From Sulfitobacter sp. OXR-159 (GTDB lineage: Bacteria; Pseudomonadota; Alphaproteobacteria; Rhodobacterales; Rhodobacteraceae): a stretch of 64,000 nt of DNA. The stretch spans positions 62,001 through 126,000 of the forward strand of contig NZ_CP139709.1 of NCBI RefSeq assembly GCF_034377145.1. The letters are read 5' to 3'. Under the pieces are notes generated by a model. The model did no database searches. It was not told the DNA's origin and saw nothing but the letters and a program-made list of their open reading frames with translations. Positions within the stretch are counted from its first letter, which is position 1. Every line of letters begins with the position of its first letter. A program made the position numbers and the translations under genes. Positions 26,697-35,377 of this stretch are shown here, piece by piece.

Positions 26697-27593
26697 ATGA
26701 ATGACGGCAGGAAACCCACAAGGCTCGACCTCCGACATCTGCGATACGCTTTGGCCGTGGCCGATGCCCAAGGCTTCCGCGCCGCAGCCGAGATGCTCAA
26801 TATCGCGCAGCCGGCCATTTCGAAAGCCGTGAAAGACACTGAGGTGGATTTGGGGTTTCGGATATTCGATCGCAGCGGGCCGCGCGTGATCCCCACACCG
26901 GAAGGCGTCGTTTTCCTCGACGATGCGCGCCAGACGGTCGCGCAGTTCGAGCGGACAATCCGCGCTTCACGCCAGAATGCTGCCGGGGCCCGTGGGCATA
27001 TCATCGTGGGCTATTCCGCCCTCGCCACCTCACGGCAAATCTCGGAAGCGCTGGATGCCTTCCACCGCAGCGTCCCCGGCGTGCAGGTCGAGATGCATGT
27101 CATGTCCACGGATAACATGCTGAAAAACTTGAAGTCCGGTGCGATCGACCTTGGATTTTTGCTCTCTCATCCCACCGTTGGCGCACCGGGGATCGACCAA
27201 ATGCCCGTCTGGAGTTCGCGCATCGGTGTGGTCGCCCCCGCCGGCGAAGCCCCTTCGCACGTCACTGAGTTGTCAGAGATGCCCTTCGTCATGGGGCTGC
27301 GAGAAAACTGGCGCTCATGGCGCGCGCTGCTAGACAGCGCTTGCGATCGCGCGGGCCTTTCCCCCGTGGTGGTGGATGAGGCTTGGGACGTGCAGGTGAT
27401 TTTGCAACGCGTGGCCGAACGCCGCGGGGTGACGCTTTTCCCCATGACCATGGCCGAGAGCCTGCCCGCAGCGTTAGAACTGGTGCCGATAGCAGGGCTA
27501 GATGCAGAGGCGACGATCTCGATGGCATGGAGCATCAAGGCAGATACCGGGCTGTTGCGTCAGTTCCGCAACCACTTCCCACCGCTTGGTTGA
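26697..27593 (+). CDS. LysR-family transcriptional regulator
   Basis: 298 aa with GGAAG 6 nt before the start. N-terminal winged HTH: DLRHLRYALAVADAQGFRAA, AEMLNIAQPAISKAVKDTEV. The C-terminal effector domain follows the usual two-lobe pattern (IIVGYSALATSRQISEALDA, GVQVEMHVMSTDNML, MGLRENWRSWRALLDSAC). It is divergent from the second TRAP operon with 131 bp between the starts, the normal LysR arrangement, so it is expected to switch that operon on in response to the substrate. Confidence 0.92.
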   Translation: MNDGRKPTRLDLRHLRYALAVADAQGFRAAAEMLNIAQPAISKAVKDTEVDLGFRIFDRSGPRVIPTPEGVVFLDDARQTVAQFERTIRASRQNAAGARGHIIVGYSALATSRQISEALDAFHRSVPGVQVEMHVMSTDNMLKNLKSGAIDLGFLLSHPTVGAPGIDQMPVWSSRIGVVAPAGEAPSHVTELSEMPFVMGLRENWRSWRALLDSACDRAGLSPVVVDEAWDVQVILQRVAERRGVTLFPMTMAESLPAALELVPIAGLDAEATISMAWSIKADTGLLRQFRNHFPPLG

Positions 27594-27664
27594 TCGCGTT
27601 CGGTTATCGGACGATACCACAAGTGTATTTGCGTAACGCGGGGATAGCGCGATCTTATGCGCCT

Positions 27665-28423
27665 ATGAAACAGACCCCGATCGCCCCCTTCGACCTGCCC
27701 GAGGCGCAGCCTTTTCTTCTCGAAGGCAGCGATACCGGATTTCTCTTTTTCCACGGCTTCACCAGCACGCCGCAGAGCGTGCGAGAAGTCGCGGAAAAAG
27801 TACATGAGACCAGCGGCGCGACGGTATATTGCCCGCGTCTTGCGGGACATGGCGAAACCCCTGCCGCCTTGGCAAAAACCGGCCAAGCGGATTGGGTCGC
27901 CTCTGCAGAGGACGCTCTCGCCACCCTCTCCACACGCTGCTCGCGAGTGATCGTCGGCGGGCTATCCTTGGGCGCGACACTATCGCTCAACCTCGCCGCC
28001 AGAATGCCCGATAATACACAGGGCGTGGTCAGCATCAATGGCTCAACCGGTCTCTACCGCCCCGAGGTTGTGGCGCCGCTTTACGAAACAAACGGGCCAG
28101 CGTTCATCGCCGGCATCGGCTCCGACATCGCCGAACCCGGGATGACCGAAATCTGCTATGATCGGATCCCACGCGATACGCTAAAGGAGCGGTTCCTGCT
28201 GACGAATGCGACCGGCGCCTTGCTGCCGCTGATACGGCAGCCGATCCAGATTATGCAGTCGCGAAGCGACAATGTTGTCGACCCACAAAACGCGCTGCGT
28301 ATCGCGACTTCGGTGGGGTCAAGTGAGATACGGCTGTCTTGGCTAGAGCGGTCTTACCATGTAGCGACGCTGGATTATGAGCGGGGCGAGATCGCGCGGC
28401 GGATTGCTGGGTTCTTAGCCTAA
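27665..28423 (+). CDS. Alpha/beta hydrolase (Est30-like carboxylesterase)
   Basis: 252 aa. Oxyanion motif FLFFHGFTSTPQS (about 25-37), nucleophile Ser in VGGLSLGATLSL (GxSxG near residue 99), Asp in SRSDNVVDP and His in RSYHVATLDYE. This matches monoacylglycerol lipase/Est30-type esterases. ATG 27665 is the best-supported start, though no good ribosome site precedes it, and an in-frame TTG at 27629 is possible. It follows the LysR gene by 71 bp on the same strand; whether the two are linked is unclear. Confidence 0.85.
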   Translation: MKQTPIAPFDLPEAQPFLLEGSDTGFLFFHGFTSTPQSVREVAEKVHETSGATVYCPRLAGHGETPAALAKTGQADWVASAEDALATLSTRCSRVIVGGLSLGATLSLNLAARMPDNTQGVVSINGSTGLYRPEVVAPLYETNGPAFIAGIGSDIAEPGMTEICYDRIPRDTLKERFLLTNATGALLPLIRQPIQIMQSRSDNVVDPQNALRIATSVGSSEIRLSWLERSYHVATLDYERGEIARRIAGFLA

Positions 28424-28470
28424 CCGGATCAGATAGCGCGCGGAGGAGAAGGCTGGTCAAATTGGCCCGC

Positions 28471-28767
28471 TCAGAACCCCGAAAAGACCATGTCGAGGGC
28501 TCCGCGGATTTCATAGTCTGATGCGGAAAGGTCCGCGATGGGAGGACCTTTGAGCAACGCAGAGGGGATCGCCGCCATCTCTGCAGTGTGCAGGGCATAG
28601 GCATCGCCGTTAATTTCGAATACCGGCTCCAGGCGTCCTATAACCCCTGGCCCGCCTGCAATCGGGATCAAAGGTGCGACGACGCGGGAACCTGTGTCGA
28701 TGAAATCCGTCTGAAGGTCGAGCACAAGCCGACCGCCAGATACTTGGTAGACGTGGAACTGCGCCAT
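28471..28767 (-). CDS. ccdB: CcdB-family toxin, copy A
   Basis: 98 aa: FHVYQVSGGRLVLDLQTDFI, DTGSRVVAPLIPIAG, LEPVFEINGDAYALHTAEMA and the end DYEIRGALDMVFSGF, the classic CcdB pattern including the C-terminal 'DxxFSGF' tail. CcdB poisons DNA gyrase. The start overlaps the antitoxin stop (TGATG), so translation is coupled. First member of cassette A. Confidence 0.92.
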   Translation of the reverse strand: MAQFHVYQVSGGRLVLDLQTDFIDTGSRVVAPLIPIAGGPGVIGRLEPVFEINGDAYALHTAEMAAIPSALLKGPPIADLSASDYEIRGALDMVFSGF

Positions 28768-29009
28768 CAGCCGAGTCGCAACACCTGTACGTCCGCCAGC
28801 GGCATCCCATTGGTCTCAATCCAAGCACGCCGCTCTGAAATCGCCGCCGCGTTGTCTGATGCCCAAGCCGCAGCCCGCGCCGCACGCACCGCTTCTCCGA
28901 CAGCAGCATCGCTGATCGCCGAGACATTCAAGCCTAATTCCCGGGCGGCAGAGAGATTTTCTGCCGTAAGGGTAATGTTTGTGCGCTGCTTTTCGGCTGT
29001 GGTCTGCAT
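28767..29009 (-). CDS. ccdA: CcdA-family antitoxin, copy A
   Basis: 80 aa: TNITLTAENLSAARELGLNV (ribbon-helix-helix), then a helical, Ala-rich C-terminal part ending ERRAWIETNGMPLADVQVLR, typical of CcdA. It binds both its own promoter and CcdB. The candidate operator is the TACACA/TGTGTA palindrome just upstream. Confidence 0.92.
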   Translation of the reverse strand: MQTTAEKQRTNITLTAENLSAARELGLNVSAISDAAVGEAVRAARAAAWASDNAAAISERRAWIETNGMPLADVQVLRLG

Positions 29010-29035
29010 ATCGTTCTCCTACGTCGCACATAAAA

Positions 29036-29054
29036 TACACATGACTGGTGTGTA
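29036..29054. promoter_or_regulatory. Candidate ccdAB operator
   Basis: TACACA (29036-29041) and TGTGTA (29049-29054) form a perfect inverted repeat with a 7-bp spacer, 27 bp before the ccdA start, where CcdA-CcdB complexes usually bind. Confidence 0.5.
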
Positions 29055-29301
29055 ATGCAATGGGCCTGGGATCACCTCCCTAGTCGCGCGAATGCCCGGG
29101 CGGGTTGCAGGAGGCGCGTTTTTTACCCATCTCTGAGCCTCGTTGGGCGGATCGACCCGCACGCTCCTGATGTTGCACGTTATCGGGGGTTCGTCCTCAA
29201 TACAATTTGGAAATTTTAATTTTATAAAGTTATATCAGTGACTTAAAGTCGAATTCGGCCCTACAGCAATCTCTGGTTGAATTTGGCTTTGTTTCTGGAA
29301 A

Positions 29302-29883
29302 TCATGTTTGCGCCCTGATCCACGCCTTTAATGCCGTTCGTCGGGCGCTCTCGGCATCCCGCCGGTACCGCTGTAAGGTTTTCAGGGTCTTCCGCATTGC
29401 GGCAGGTCTCGTGGGGCTTGAGCGGGCTAGTACCCGGGCCGCACCTGAATGGAATGCATTCCCTTTAGGATTCTCCGCGAACATGAGCAGTACATCCTCA
29501 TCTTCGTAGTCGAGCTCCTTCCCTTCAAACCGCGTCACGAGTCGCTCCAGCCGAGACATCCCGCCGGCCCCCTGCTCCGCCCGATCATGCATCTCCAGAA
29601 AATAATCGCGTTCGGCTTTGGTGATGCGCTCAAGGCGGGATTCTGCTTCAGCCAACCGGATGGCTGCCTGTTCGAACGGCTCCCCGCCAGAAAAGTTCGG
29701 CTGGGCTGTAACATCGCCCACGATAATACGGTACCAGCGGGTCACCTGGTCCCACGGGGGAGGTGTGGTTAACCCATGACGCCGTGCATTCTGCGAGACC
29801 TTACGCTTCCCCACTGCCGACTTCGGGCCAGAGCTTCGCCGGGCGTTAGCCCGGTTCGCTCTGATCTGACGATCAGTCGCCAT
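29302..29883 (-). CDS. 'ARRHGL' protein of unknown function, copy A
   Basis: 193 aa. The N-terminus ANRANARRSSGPKSAVGKRK then VSQNARRHGLT (about 10-39) is a basic motif found in many uncharacterised proteins of alphaproteobacteria and planctomycetes. The rest is largely helical and charged, ending KTLQRYRRDAESARRTALKA. It has no enzyme signature I know. Its start lies inside the end of the upstream helical-protein gene (11 nt overlap), and the same overlapping pair recurs at 35963-36986. The Arg/Lys-rich helices suggest nucleic-acid binding, but that is a guess. Confidence 0.8.
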   Translation of the reverse strand: MATDRQIRANRANARRSSGPKSAVGKRKVSQNARRHGLTTPPPWDQVTRWYRIIVGDVTAQPNFSGGEPFEQAAIRLAEAESRLERITKAERDYFLEMHDRAEQGAGGMSRLERLVTRFEGKELDYEDEDVLLMFAENPKGNAFHSGAARVLARSSPTRPAAMRKTLKTLQRYRRDAESARRTALKAWIRAQT

Positions 29884-30463
29884 GGCCAGCCACGAATTGT
29901 GCGTCTTCGATCGGCCTGGTGTTGGCGACTTTCAGTCTATCGTAGTCTTCGCGCAGCCGGCGGCGGCGAATTTCGAGATCGGCCAGCTTTGTCTCATGTG
30001 GGACGAGCGCCCTGCCTGCGTTTTCATAAGCGGCTGCGGCAATCTCGCTGACACCGATATTCCGTTCCTCTAACCAAGCCAGAGACGTCGCCGATTGCTC
30101 AGAGAGCGGGTCCAAAAGCCCTTCAGCAAAATCCTTTGCTTCGCTCGAAGCCTCTCCGAACTGGGAAAACGCTCCTAGCAAATCTTTCTCCCATACTTCC
30201 TGCGCGGCCTCCCGAAAATGTTTGCGCAACAATCCTTCGCTTAGGGAACGGTGCCGGTGGATCTCCCATTCCAAGGCGATCAGATTTTCGGCAAGAGACA
30301 TTTGATAAGGAGAGGACGGATTGAGTTCAGACAGGAGCGCCTGCCGCAGATCCTCAAAAGCAGCTGCATTCTCGCCAGGAAGAATTGGAAGGCGCGGGAT
30401 CTGGTCGAGCAGTTCTTGCTGTGCGTCGAGGGGCGCAGGCAGCGCCGAAATATCATTAGACAT
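29873..30463 (-). CDS. Helical 'RRR' partner protein, copy A
   Basis: 196 aa from 30463 (MSNDISALPAPLDAQQ) with GGAG 7 nt upstream. It is mostly amphipathic helix, with strong coiled-coil character in the last 50 residues (HETKLADLEIRRRRLREDYD). A basic-acidic segment, LIALEWEIHRHRSL, lies near the middle. I do not recognise a named family. The protein at 36465-36986 has the same plan and shares ALE-E--HR, AY, HE--LE-RRR-L--D and L-V spacings, so they are paralogues. Confidence 0.75.
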   Translation of the reverse strand: MSNDISALPAPLDAQQELLDQIPRLPILPGENAAAFEDLRQALLSELNPSSPYQMSLAENLIALEWEIHRHRSLSEGLLRKHFREAAQEVWEKDLLGAFSQFGEASSEAKDFAEGLLDPLSEQSATSLAWLEERNIGVSEIAAAAYENAGRALVPHETKLADLEIRRRRLREDYDRLKVANTRPIEDAQFVAGHGD

Positions 30464-30594
30464 GTCGCATCTCCGACTGGTCACTGATACGCGACACTAC
30501 TACATGTTCAAGAAAATCTCAAACCCGCTACTCGATGTTGTAAAGTCTAGCGAACCATCGGCTTCCATACCCGAGGACAATCAGGGCGGAAATC

Positions 30595-30963
30595 CTAGGT
30601 GTTGGCGTCTCGGCGCATGAAGATCTTGCGCAAAACAAAGCCCATGGCCGCACCAACACCCACCCCAAGAACGTCTGAGAGAAAATCAGCGAACTCACCG
30701 TGCCGCCCGACATAGGGCTGTATAATCTCAATCAGCGCCCCATAGAGTATGGCCGCAAGAACCACTCGAAAAAGGGCTTTGGGGTAGCAAGCCGTACTCG
30801 GCAGAACCAATGCCGCGAAAGCCAAGATATGATGCGCCTTGTCGGTTCCAGGAACATCTGTGGGTACGTGTAGGGGGACCAGCGTCAGCGTGGCAATGCT
30901 CAGTGCCAAGCCGATTGTTAGCCAGATCGAAATCGTCCGCCGGCGCTTCCAATTGGAGGCCAT
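30595..30963 (-). CDS. VanZ-like membrane protein, copy A
   Basis: 122 aa from 30963 (MASNWKRRRTISIWLTIG). Four hydrophobic segments, with the VanZ family hallmarks DKAHHILAFAALVLP (about 42-56) and IEIIQPYVGRHGEFADFLSD (about 79-98). VanZ proteins are small membrane proteins; one confers low-level teicoplanin resistance, and the family often accompanies exopolysaccharide loci in roseobacters. It lies 27 bp after the HTH gene on the same strand. A diverged copy is at 40979-41377. Confidence 0.88.
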   Translation of the reverse strand: MASNWKRRRTISIWLTIGLALSIATLTLVPLHVPTDVPGTDKAHHILAFAALVLPSTACYPKALFRVVLAAILYGALIEIIQPYVGRHGEFADFLSDVLGVGVGAAMGFVLRKIFMRRDANT

Positions 30964-30990
30964 TGCGTGAGAAGGAAACATGGCGATCGC

Positions 30991-31233
30991 CTATCGTTTC
31001 GGGGTGCGTATGCGGATGCCCGGGCCATCCTCAGGCGTGCCGATAAATTCGATGCCAGCGGCTTCAAGGGAAGATTTGACCTTGGAAACCGTCTTTAGGG
31101 TGCTTTCAGGAACAGCATCGATCGCCTCAATTCGCCGAACTGTCTTTCCAGCAATACCTGCTGAGTTCGCGAGATCTTCCACCGACCACCGCAGTGCGCT
31201 TCTAGCCGCGCGAATTTGCAAACCAGTTATCAT
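30991..31233 (-). CDS. Small HTH (XRE-type) regulator, copy A
   Basis: 80 aa: GLQIRAARSALRWSVEDLAN, SAGIAGKTVRRIEAIDAVPE, then AAGIEFIGTPEDGPGIRIRT. A lambda-repressor-like HTH followed by the short 'AAGIEFIG' tail typical of this small family. It is divergent from the recombinase at 31269, and a TGTCCA palindrome sits between them, so it likely represses the recombinase and itself. Copy B is at 37309-37557. Confidence 0.9.
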   Translation of the reverse strand: MITGLQIRAARSALRWSVEDLANSAGIAGKTVRRIEAIDAVPESTLKTVSKVKSSLEAAGIEFIGTPEDGPGIRIRTPKR

Positions 31234-31248
31234 TGACTGCGCACAAAA

Positions 31249-31265
31249 TGTCCACTATATGGACA
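31249..31265. promoter_or_regulatory. Operator-like palindrome, cassette A
   Basis: TGTCCA (31249-31254) and TGGACA (31260-31265) around CTATA. A further TGTCC half-site covers the recombinase start codon (31270-31274). It is placed between the divergent HTH and recombinase genes. Confidence 0.6.
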
Positions 31266-31268
31266 ATC

Positions 31269-31565
31269 ATGTCCAAAATTATTCATACAGATATTATCCC
31301 CGATTGGTGCGCAGAGCTCAAGCGCCTCGAAGGGGCGTATGCGCCTTGTACCATGCGCGCCTACTATTCAGATATCGAGACATATATCCTATGGTGTTCG
31401 CAATACCATCGGGCTGCCTTTCCTGGCAGCGTTGATACGGTCTGCGCGTTTCTGATCGAACAAGGGTCGGACCTTGCCCCCTCAACTGTACGCCGTCGCA
31501 TCTACGCCATCCGGAAGGTCCACCAGCTGCTGCGTCTACCCGACCCAACCCATGACGTGGAGACG
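31269..31565 (+). pseudogene. Tyrosine recombinase, N-terminal domain only
   Basis: From 31269 (MSKIIHTDIIPDWCAELKRL) it reads about 98 residues collinear with the intact recombinase of cassette B: EGAYAPCTMRAYYSDIETYI, LAPSTVRRRIYAIRKVHQLL, PDPTHD. Homology then ends and the DNA becomes the 3' flank and 3' end of a manC copy in opposite orientation. The whole catalytic domain (R, K, HxxR, Y) is missing. The frame stays open to 32153, but only through antisense manC. Confidence 0.88.
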
Positions 31566-31577
31566 GCAATAGGATGT

Positions 31578-32501
31578 CTATCCCTTCGCCCCCTGCCTCC
31601 GTGCATAGACATCTTCGTAGCGAATAATATCATCCTCGCCCAGATGGCTGCCGGTCTGCACTTCAATCAGCACCATCGGCACCTTACCAGGGTTCTTCAT
31701 CCGGTGCGGGGCGCCGAGGGAGATATAGACCGATTGGTTCTCGGTCACGAGTTCTACTTCGTCACCAACGGTTACCCGAGCTGTTCCCTCCACTACGATC
31801 CAGCATTCGGATCGGTGGTGATGGCTTTGCAGGCTGAGCGCCGCACCCGGGTGGACCACGATTCGTTTAACCTGAAAGCGCGAGCCGACTACGAGGCTTT
31901 CGAACCAACCCCAGGGTCGGTAATCGCGCGGCAGGGTTTCGGCTTGCGCAGCACCCTTGGCTTTGAGCGCGGCAACGGCTTTTTTCACGTCTTGCGCACG
32001 GTCTTTATGGGCCACCAGAACCGCATCAGGCATGGCGACCGCAATGATGTCACTCAGACCGATACCGACCAGCTGTTGCTGCGGCTCTTCAGCACGCAGC
32101 AGGGTGTTCTCGCAGTCAATCGCCGTGGCGGAATCGGATCAGGGATCACGTGATCGGACGGTGCCACGAGAATCAGCGCTTCAGGCGCGCGGGCGGCAAG
32201 ACTCAAAGCTGCCGCAAGGATCGCCGGGGCGGTGTTGCGCCCTTCCGGCTCAATAAGAATGCTTGCAGGCGCGATCTCGACCGCCGCCAATTGCTCGGTC
32301 ACGAGAAAACGGAAAATTAGACCCCGTCAGGATCACCGGAGCAGCGAAACCCTTACCGGACAACCGCTGGGCCGAAGCTTGAAACAGGCTTTCTTCGCCA
32401 ATCCGTTTCGCAAATTGCTTGGGATCGCTCTTGCGCGATAGCGGCCAAAGCCGTTTGCCGGAACCACCAGCCAAGAGGATCGGGTGAACAATATGGGCCA
32501 T
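31578..32501 (-). pseudogene. Decayed manC (GDP-mannose pyrophosphorylase/isomerase)
   Basis: Compared with the intact manC at 42909-44357, this copy keeps the start (MAHIVHPILLAGGSGKRLWP), has a frameshift near 32313, continues to SDHVIPDP, and then lacks about 530 bp (junction about 32143-32148). It resumes in another frame at the residues before ENTLLR and finishes with the cupin domain, VHPGAALSLQSHHHRSECWI and DDIIRYEDVYARRQGAKG. Identity to the intact copy over shared parts is high (about nine bases in ten by eye). It cannot make the full enzyme; a cupin-only product from 32033 is conceivable. Confidence 0.9.
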
Positions 32502-32525
32502 TGAAAATATCCTGTCGGGAAAAGG

Positions 32526-32837
32526 TCAGTGGCGGATGGCATCCTGATCGTGGGTAAACCAGTCATAGGTTTCCTGCAGCCCCTTTTCGAGGTCAATTGA
32601 GGCACGCCATCCCATATTCGCCAGACGATTTATGTCCATCGGCTTGCGGAGGGTGCCGTCTGGCTTGCTGGGATCATTGGTAATGCGCCCCTTAAAGCCG
32701 GTGACCCAAGCGACCATCTGCGCCAGTTCCATGATTGACACATCGACCCCGGTGCCGACGTTGATATGGCTGAGCATAGGCTGGGTGTTCGTGTCATAGG
32801 TCTCGCGGTCGAGATCGCGCACGAACGGGCTGGCCAC
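32526..32837 (-). pseudogene. C-terminal stub of GDP-L-fucose synthase
   Basis: About 103 codons: LDRETYDTNTQPMLSHINVG, TGVDVSIMELAQMVAWVTGF, DPSKPDGTLRKPMDINRLAN, MGWRASIDLEKGL. This is the end of GDP-fucose synthase (WcaG/Fcl). The Rossmann domain with the cofactor site and catalytic Ser-Tyr-Lys is missing. It lies 24 bp before the broken manC on the same strand, so a GDP-mannose/GDP-fucose pair once stood here. Confidence 0.85.
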
Positions 32838-33302
32838 AGCCCTATCGTTAGGTAAACAGCTAAGCCGCTGCTTGGTCTCAGATCAGGGCCGCTTGAGAGG
32901 AGGCGTTATCAGGCGTTTGGCCCGCGCCACAGACATTTGCCGGGCTTAGCCTACGAGCACTATGAATTGGATGATTTCGTCATGGTCCTGATGCTGCACG
33001 GAAACGGAGCTTCGGCGCGCCGCCTTTCTCGCCCTTGCAGAAAGTGAGGGTTCTAGGGGAATTGGAGTAGCGCAACTTCAAGGTGAGCCGGGGGCCGTTT
33101 CGGGAACGGTGTTAAGGTCTGGCAATTAATGTGGAGAAGCGCCAGAGCGGCTAAAGTTGCTGTTACGCTCCTGATACGGCCAAACCGTCCCCTGGGGCAT
33201 TCACCGCCCCCGCGCGCAAACCGCAAGCTCTAATAGCAACCGAGCAACAGCCCCAAATCCGAAACCTTTCAAGATATCTACCATGCGGGGTTCGGCTGCT
33301 GC
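32838..33302. other. Intergenic, no gene recognised
   Basis: About 465 bp separate the fucose-synthase stub from the second toxin-antitoxin pair. I see no coding frame with recognisable content and no clear terminator. This is the boundary between cassette A debris and cassette B. Confidence 0.4.
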
Positions 33303-33602
33303 CTAGAGTCCCCAAAGAATAGCGTAAAGGCCATCCATAACGCGGTGCCCCTCCTCCGCAGAGAGCTGATGCACCGGGTCAAGGTGCCGTAATCGATTTG
33401 CCTGTACTGTGAGAGGCATGTGGGTACGGACACGAAAGGGACTGCCGGCAATTGTCACATCCACGGTAAATTTCGTCAGAGCCGGAAGCGCGTCACGGGG
33501 CAAGACCGGCACCAGAACGACCGTATTCAGCTCCAATAGATGGTCTGCTTGAACAACGAGGTAAAGATCGCCAGCGATCTCGAAAACGTCAAACTTCTGC
33601 AT
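33303..33602 (-). CDS. CcdB-like toxin, copy B
   Basis: 99 aa: KFDVFEIAGDLYLVVQADHL, LNTVVLVPVLP, VDVTIAGSPFRVRTHMPLTV, ending VMDGLYAILWGL. The layout matches CcdB (N-terminal beta-strands, central 'VVxPLxP', final hydrophobic helix), but the tail differs from the FSGF/I end of true CcdB, so gyrase poisoning is uncertain. It overlaps the antitoxin gene by 14 nt. Equivalent position to the pair in cassette A. Confidence 0.82.
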   Translation of the reverse strand: MQKFDVFEIAGDLYLVVQADHLLELNTVVLVPVLPRDALPALTKFTVDVTIAGSPFRVRTHMPLTVQANRLRHLDPVHQLSAEEGHRVMDGLYAILWGL

Positions 33603-33852
33603 TAGGCCATGGGTGGTTCAAAGCCAGATGAGAGCCCGGGACCCCGTTATTTGTGACCAGGTCTGCTTCCGCAGCGATCGCGGATTCATTTTCGCGAAAC
33701 CAAGCAGCAGCACGTTCTTGTGGACTTCCCGCTGCCATATCTGCGGCGACAAGGGCTTTGATGTAATCGGTCGTGCTTACACCTTTGACCTTTGCCCAAG
33801 CCTTCAGCTGGGACTTCTCATCGGGGTCCAGTCTTATGGTCAGGTTACTCAT
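33589..33852 (-). CDS. Ribbon-helix-helix antitoxin, copy B
   Basis: 87 aa from 33852 (MSNLTIRLDPDEKSQLKAWA) with GGAG 5-6 nt upstream. N-terminal RHH DNA-binding strand and helices (about 1-40), then AAWFRENESAIAAEADLV, which resembles the toxin-wrapping part of CcdA. Its partner is the overlapping downstream toxin. Confidence 0.85.
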   Translation of the reverse strand: MSNLTIRLDPDEKSQLKAWAKVKGVSTTDYIKALVAADMAAGSPQERAAAWFRENESAIAAEADLVTNNGVPGSHLALNHPWPNAEV

Positions 33853-33870
33853 GCAATCTCCAGTCTTACT

Positions 33871-33904
33871 GCGCACTAACAATATAGCGCCTCTGTAAGT
33901 GCGC
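33871..33904. promoter_or_regulatory. Candidate operator of toxin-antitoxin pair B
   Basis: GCGCACT (33871-33877) and AGTGCGC (33898-33904) form inverted 7-bp arms about 20 bp apart, 18-52 bp before the antitoxin start. Weak evidence. Confidence 0.35.
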
Positions 33905-34084
33905 CGCAAGTTACGAGTGTGGTAGCCACGACACGCCTCACCACAGTTTTCAGATGCAGCGCTCATGATGACGCGGCATGTTTCTACTTCAAGGCGAGCA
34001 TTTCCCCGTTTCGGGAAACTCGAGCAACTCAATCTGTCGGTAGACCCCTCTGAGAAGGGAGAGGTCTGTCTGTTGGCAGCATCT

Positions 34085-35377
34085 CTAATCCTTCGATTGC
34101 GAAGAAGGGCCATCCGCAAACGCCGCTGACTGGCCAGCATTAAGCTCTTCTTGATCTGCTCCAAGCGCCGCCGTCTCTGGTGTGGACGCGCGTACGAGGG
34201 GTTTTGCCTGAAAGGCCACCTTGTCCTTTGAGGCCACAGCTGGCGCAATCCTAAGCCGCAAAAGCGCGAACAGGATCAAGGACAAATGGACAGTTCCCGT
34301 TACCGCAAAGAGCGTAGAGGCACCAAATCTGGTCATCGCAACACCGGCCACGGTGGGTCCGACAATCGAACCAATCCCAAATACGAGCAACAGCCCCCCG
34401 CTGACCTGAATAAAGGACCCAGGTTCAGCGTGGTCGTTCGCATGTGCCACAATGATAGGATACATGGCATAGACCGTTGCTCCGAACAGGGCGGACATTA
34501 CCAGCGCCAGAGCGGGCTGCGGCACCCCGACGGACAAGAACAATCCGTCCGCCAGAATGGCAAAGACTGTCACGGCGATCAGAACTTTACGGCGATCATA
34601 GCGATCTGAGGCGATGCCGACGGGGATCTGAGATGCAGCGCCAGCCAGAATCGGGATACTCGCAAACAGGGCGATTTCGTTTAGAGACAATCCGATGCGC
34701 GCCCCATAAACCGCGGCCAAAGTGCCGAAAGAAGCATTGGAGACGCCGACCATCAATACAGCAAAGACGGCAATGGGGGAGTTCTTCCAAAGCCGGCCTA
34801 ACGCAAGCTTGGCTTGAGTCAAAGGCCGAGGCGTCGTGGTGGCGCTTATTGCGGTCGGCAACAGGGCCAAACAATAAACCATTGCCGCGAGCACGAAGAA
34901 AAAATAGCCGTTGGTATCCCCCAGTGTGAGCACCATCTGCCCGGCAGTCGTAGCCGAGAGGTTGACCATTGTATAGAGTCCGAAAACCCGCCCGCGCGAC
35001 TTCGCGTCAGCGCGCTCGTTCAACCAACTTTCCACGATCATGGCCGCACCGGCGAAACAAAAGCCGGACAAGGCACGCACCGGGATCCAGACCCATGGCG
35101 TGATAAGGACGAGCGAGAGCAGAACGGCGATAGCTGCGATTGCGCACATGGCGCCAAACGCTCGAATATGTCCTACACGGGCCACCAGTGCAGGCGTGCG
35201 CAAACATCCCATCACATAGCCGACGGCCCATCCGGTTCCCAGCAAACCCAGCGAGGCAGCCGTAAATCCTTCGGCCTCGCCTCGGATTGGTAAGATCAAA
35301 CTGTTTACCCCCCCAGCAAACAGAAGAAATGATGACCCCATTAAAAGGGCCGTCAACGGAAGCAAATGTCTCATCAT
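34085..35377 (-). CDS. MFS transporter (YcaD-like)
   Basis: 430 aa with 12 predicted membrane helices. Loop motifs GWAVGYVMGCLRTPALVARVG (helix 2 to loop 2-3) and GIASDRYDRRKVLIAV (loop 8-9), plus AAMIVESWLNERADAKSRGR, which is characteristic of the YcaD/UMF-type MFS branch with no known substrate. The C-terminal tail of about 45 residues is hydrophilic. It sits between the toxin-antitoxin pair and the two-gene unit of cassette B and has no counterpart in cassette A. Confidence 0.88.
   Translation of the reverse strand: MMRHLLPLTALLMGSSFLLFAGGVNSLILPIRGEAEGFTAASLGLLGTGWAVGYVMGCLRTPALVARVGHIRAFGAMCAIAAIAVLLSLVLITPWVWIPVRALSGFCFAGAAMIVESWLNERADAKSRGRVFGLYTMVNLSATTAGQMVLTLGDTNGYFFFVLAAMVYCLALLPTAISATTTPRPLTQAKLALGRLWKNSPIAVFAVLMVGVSNASFGTLAAVYGARIGLSLNEIALFASIPILAGAASQIPVGIASDRYDRRKVLIAVTVFAILADGLFLSVGVPQPALALVMSALFGATVYAMYPIIVAHANDHAEPGSFIQVSGGLLLVFGIGSIVGPTVAGVAMTRFGASTLFAVTGTVHLSLILFALLRLRIAPAVASKDKVAFQAKPLVRASTPETAALGADQEELNAGQSAAFADGPSSQSKD

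Noticed and set aside
31233..32153. 306-codon plus-strand frame that could pass for a whole recombinase
   Set aside because: Only about the first 98 residues from 31269 match a recombinase; the rest is antisense manC.
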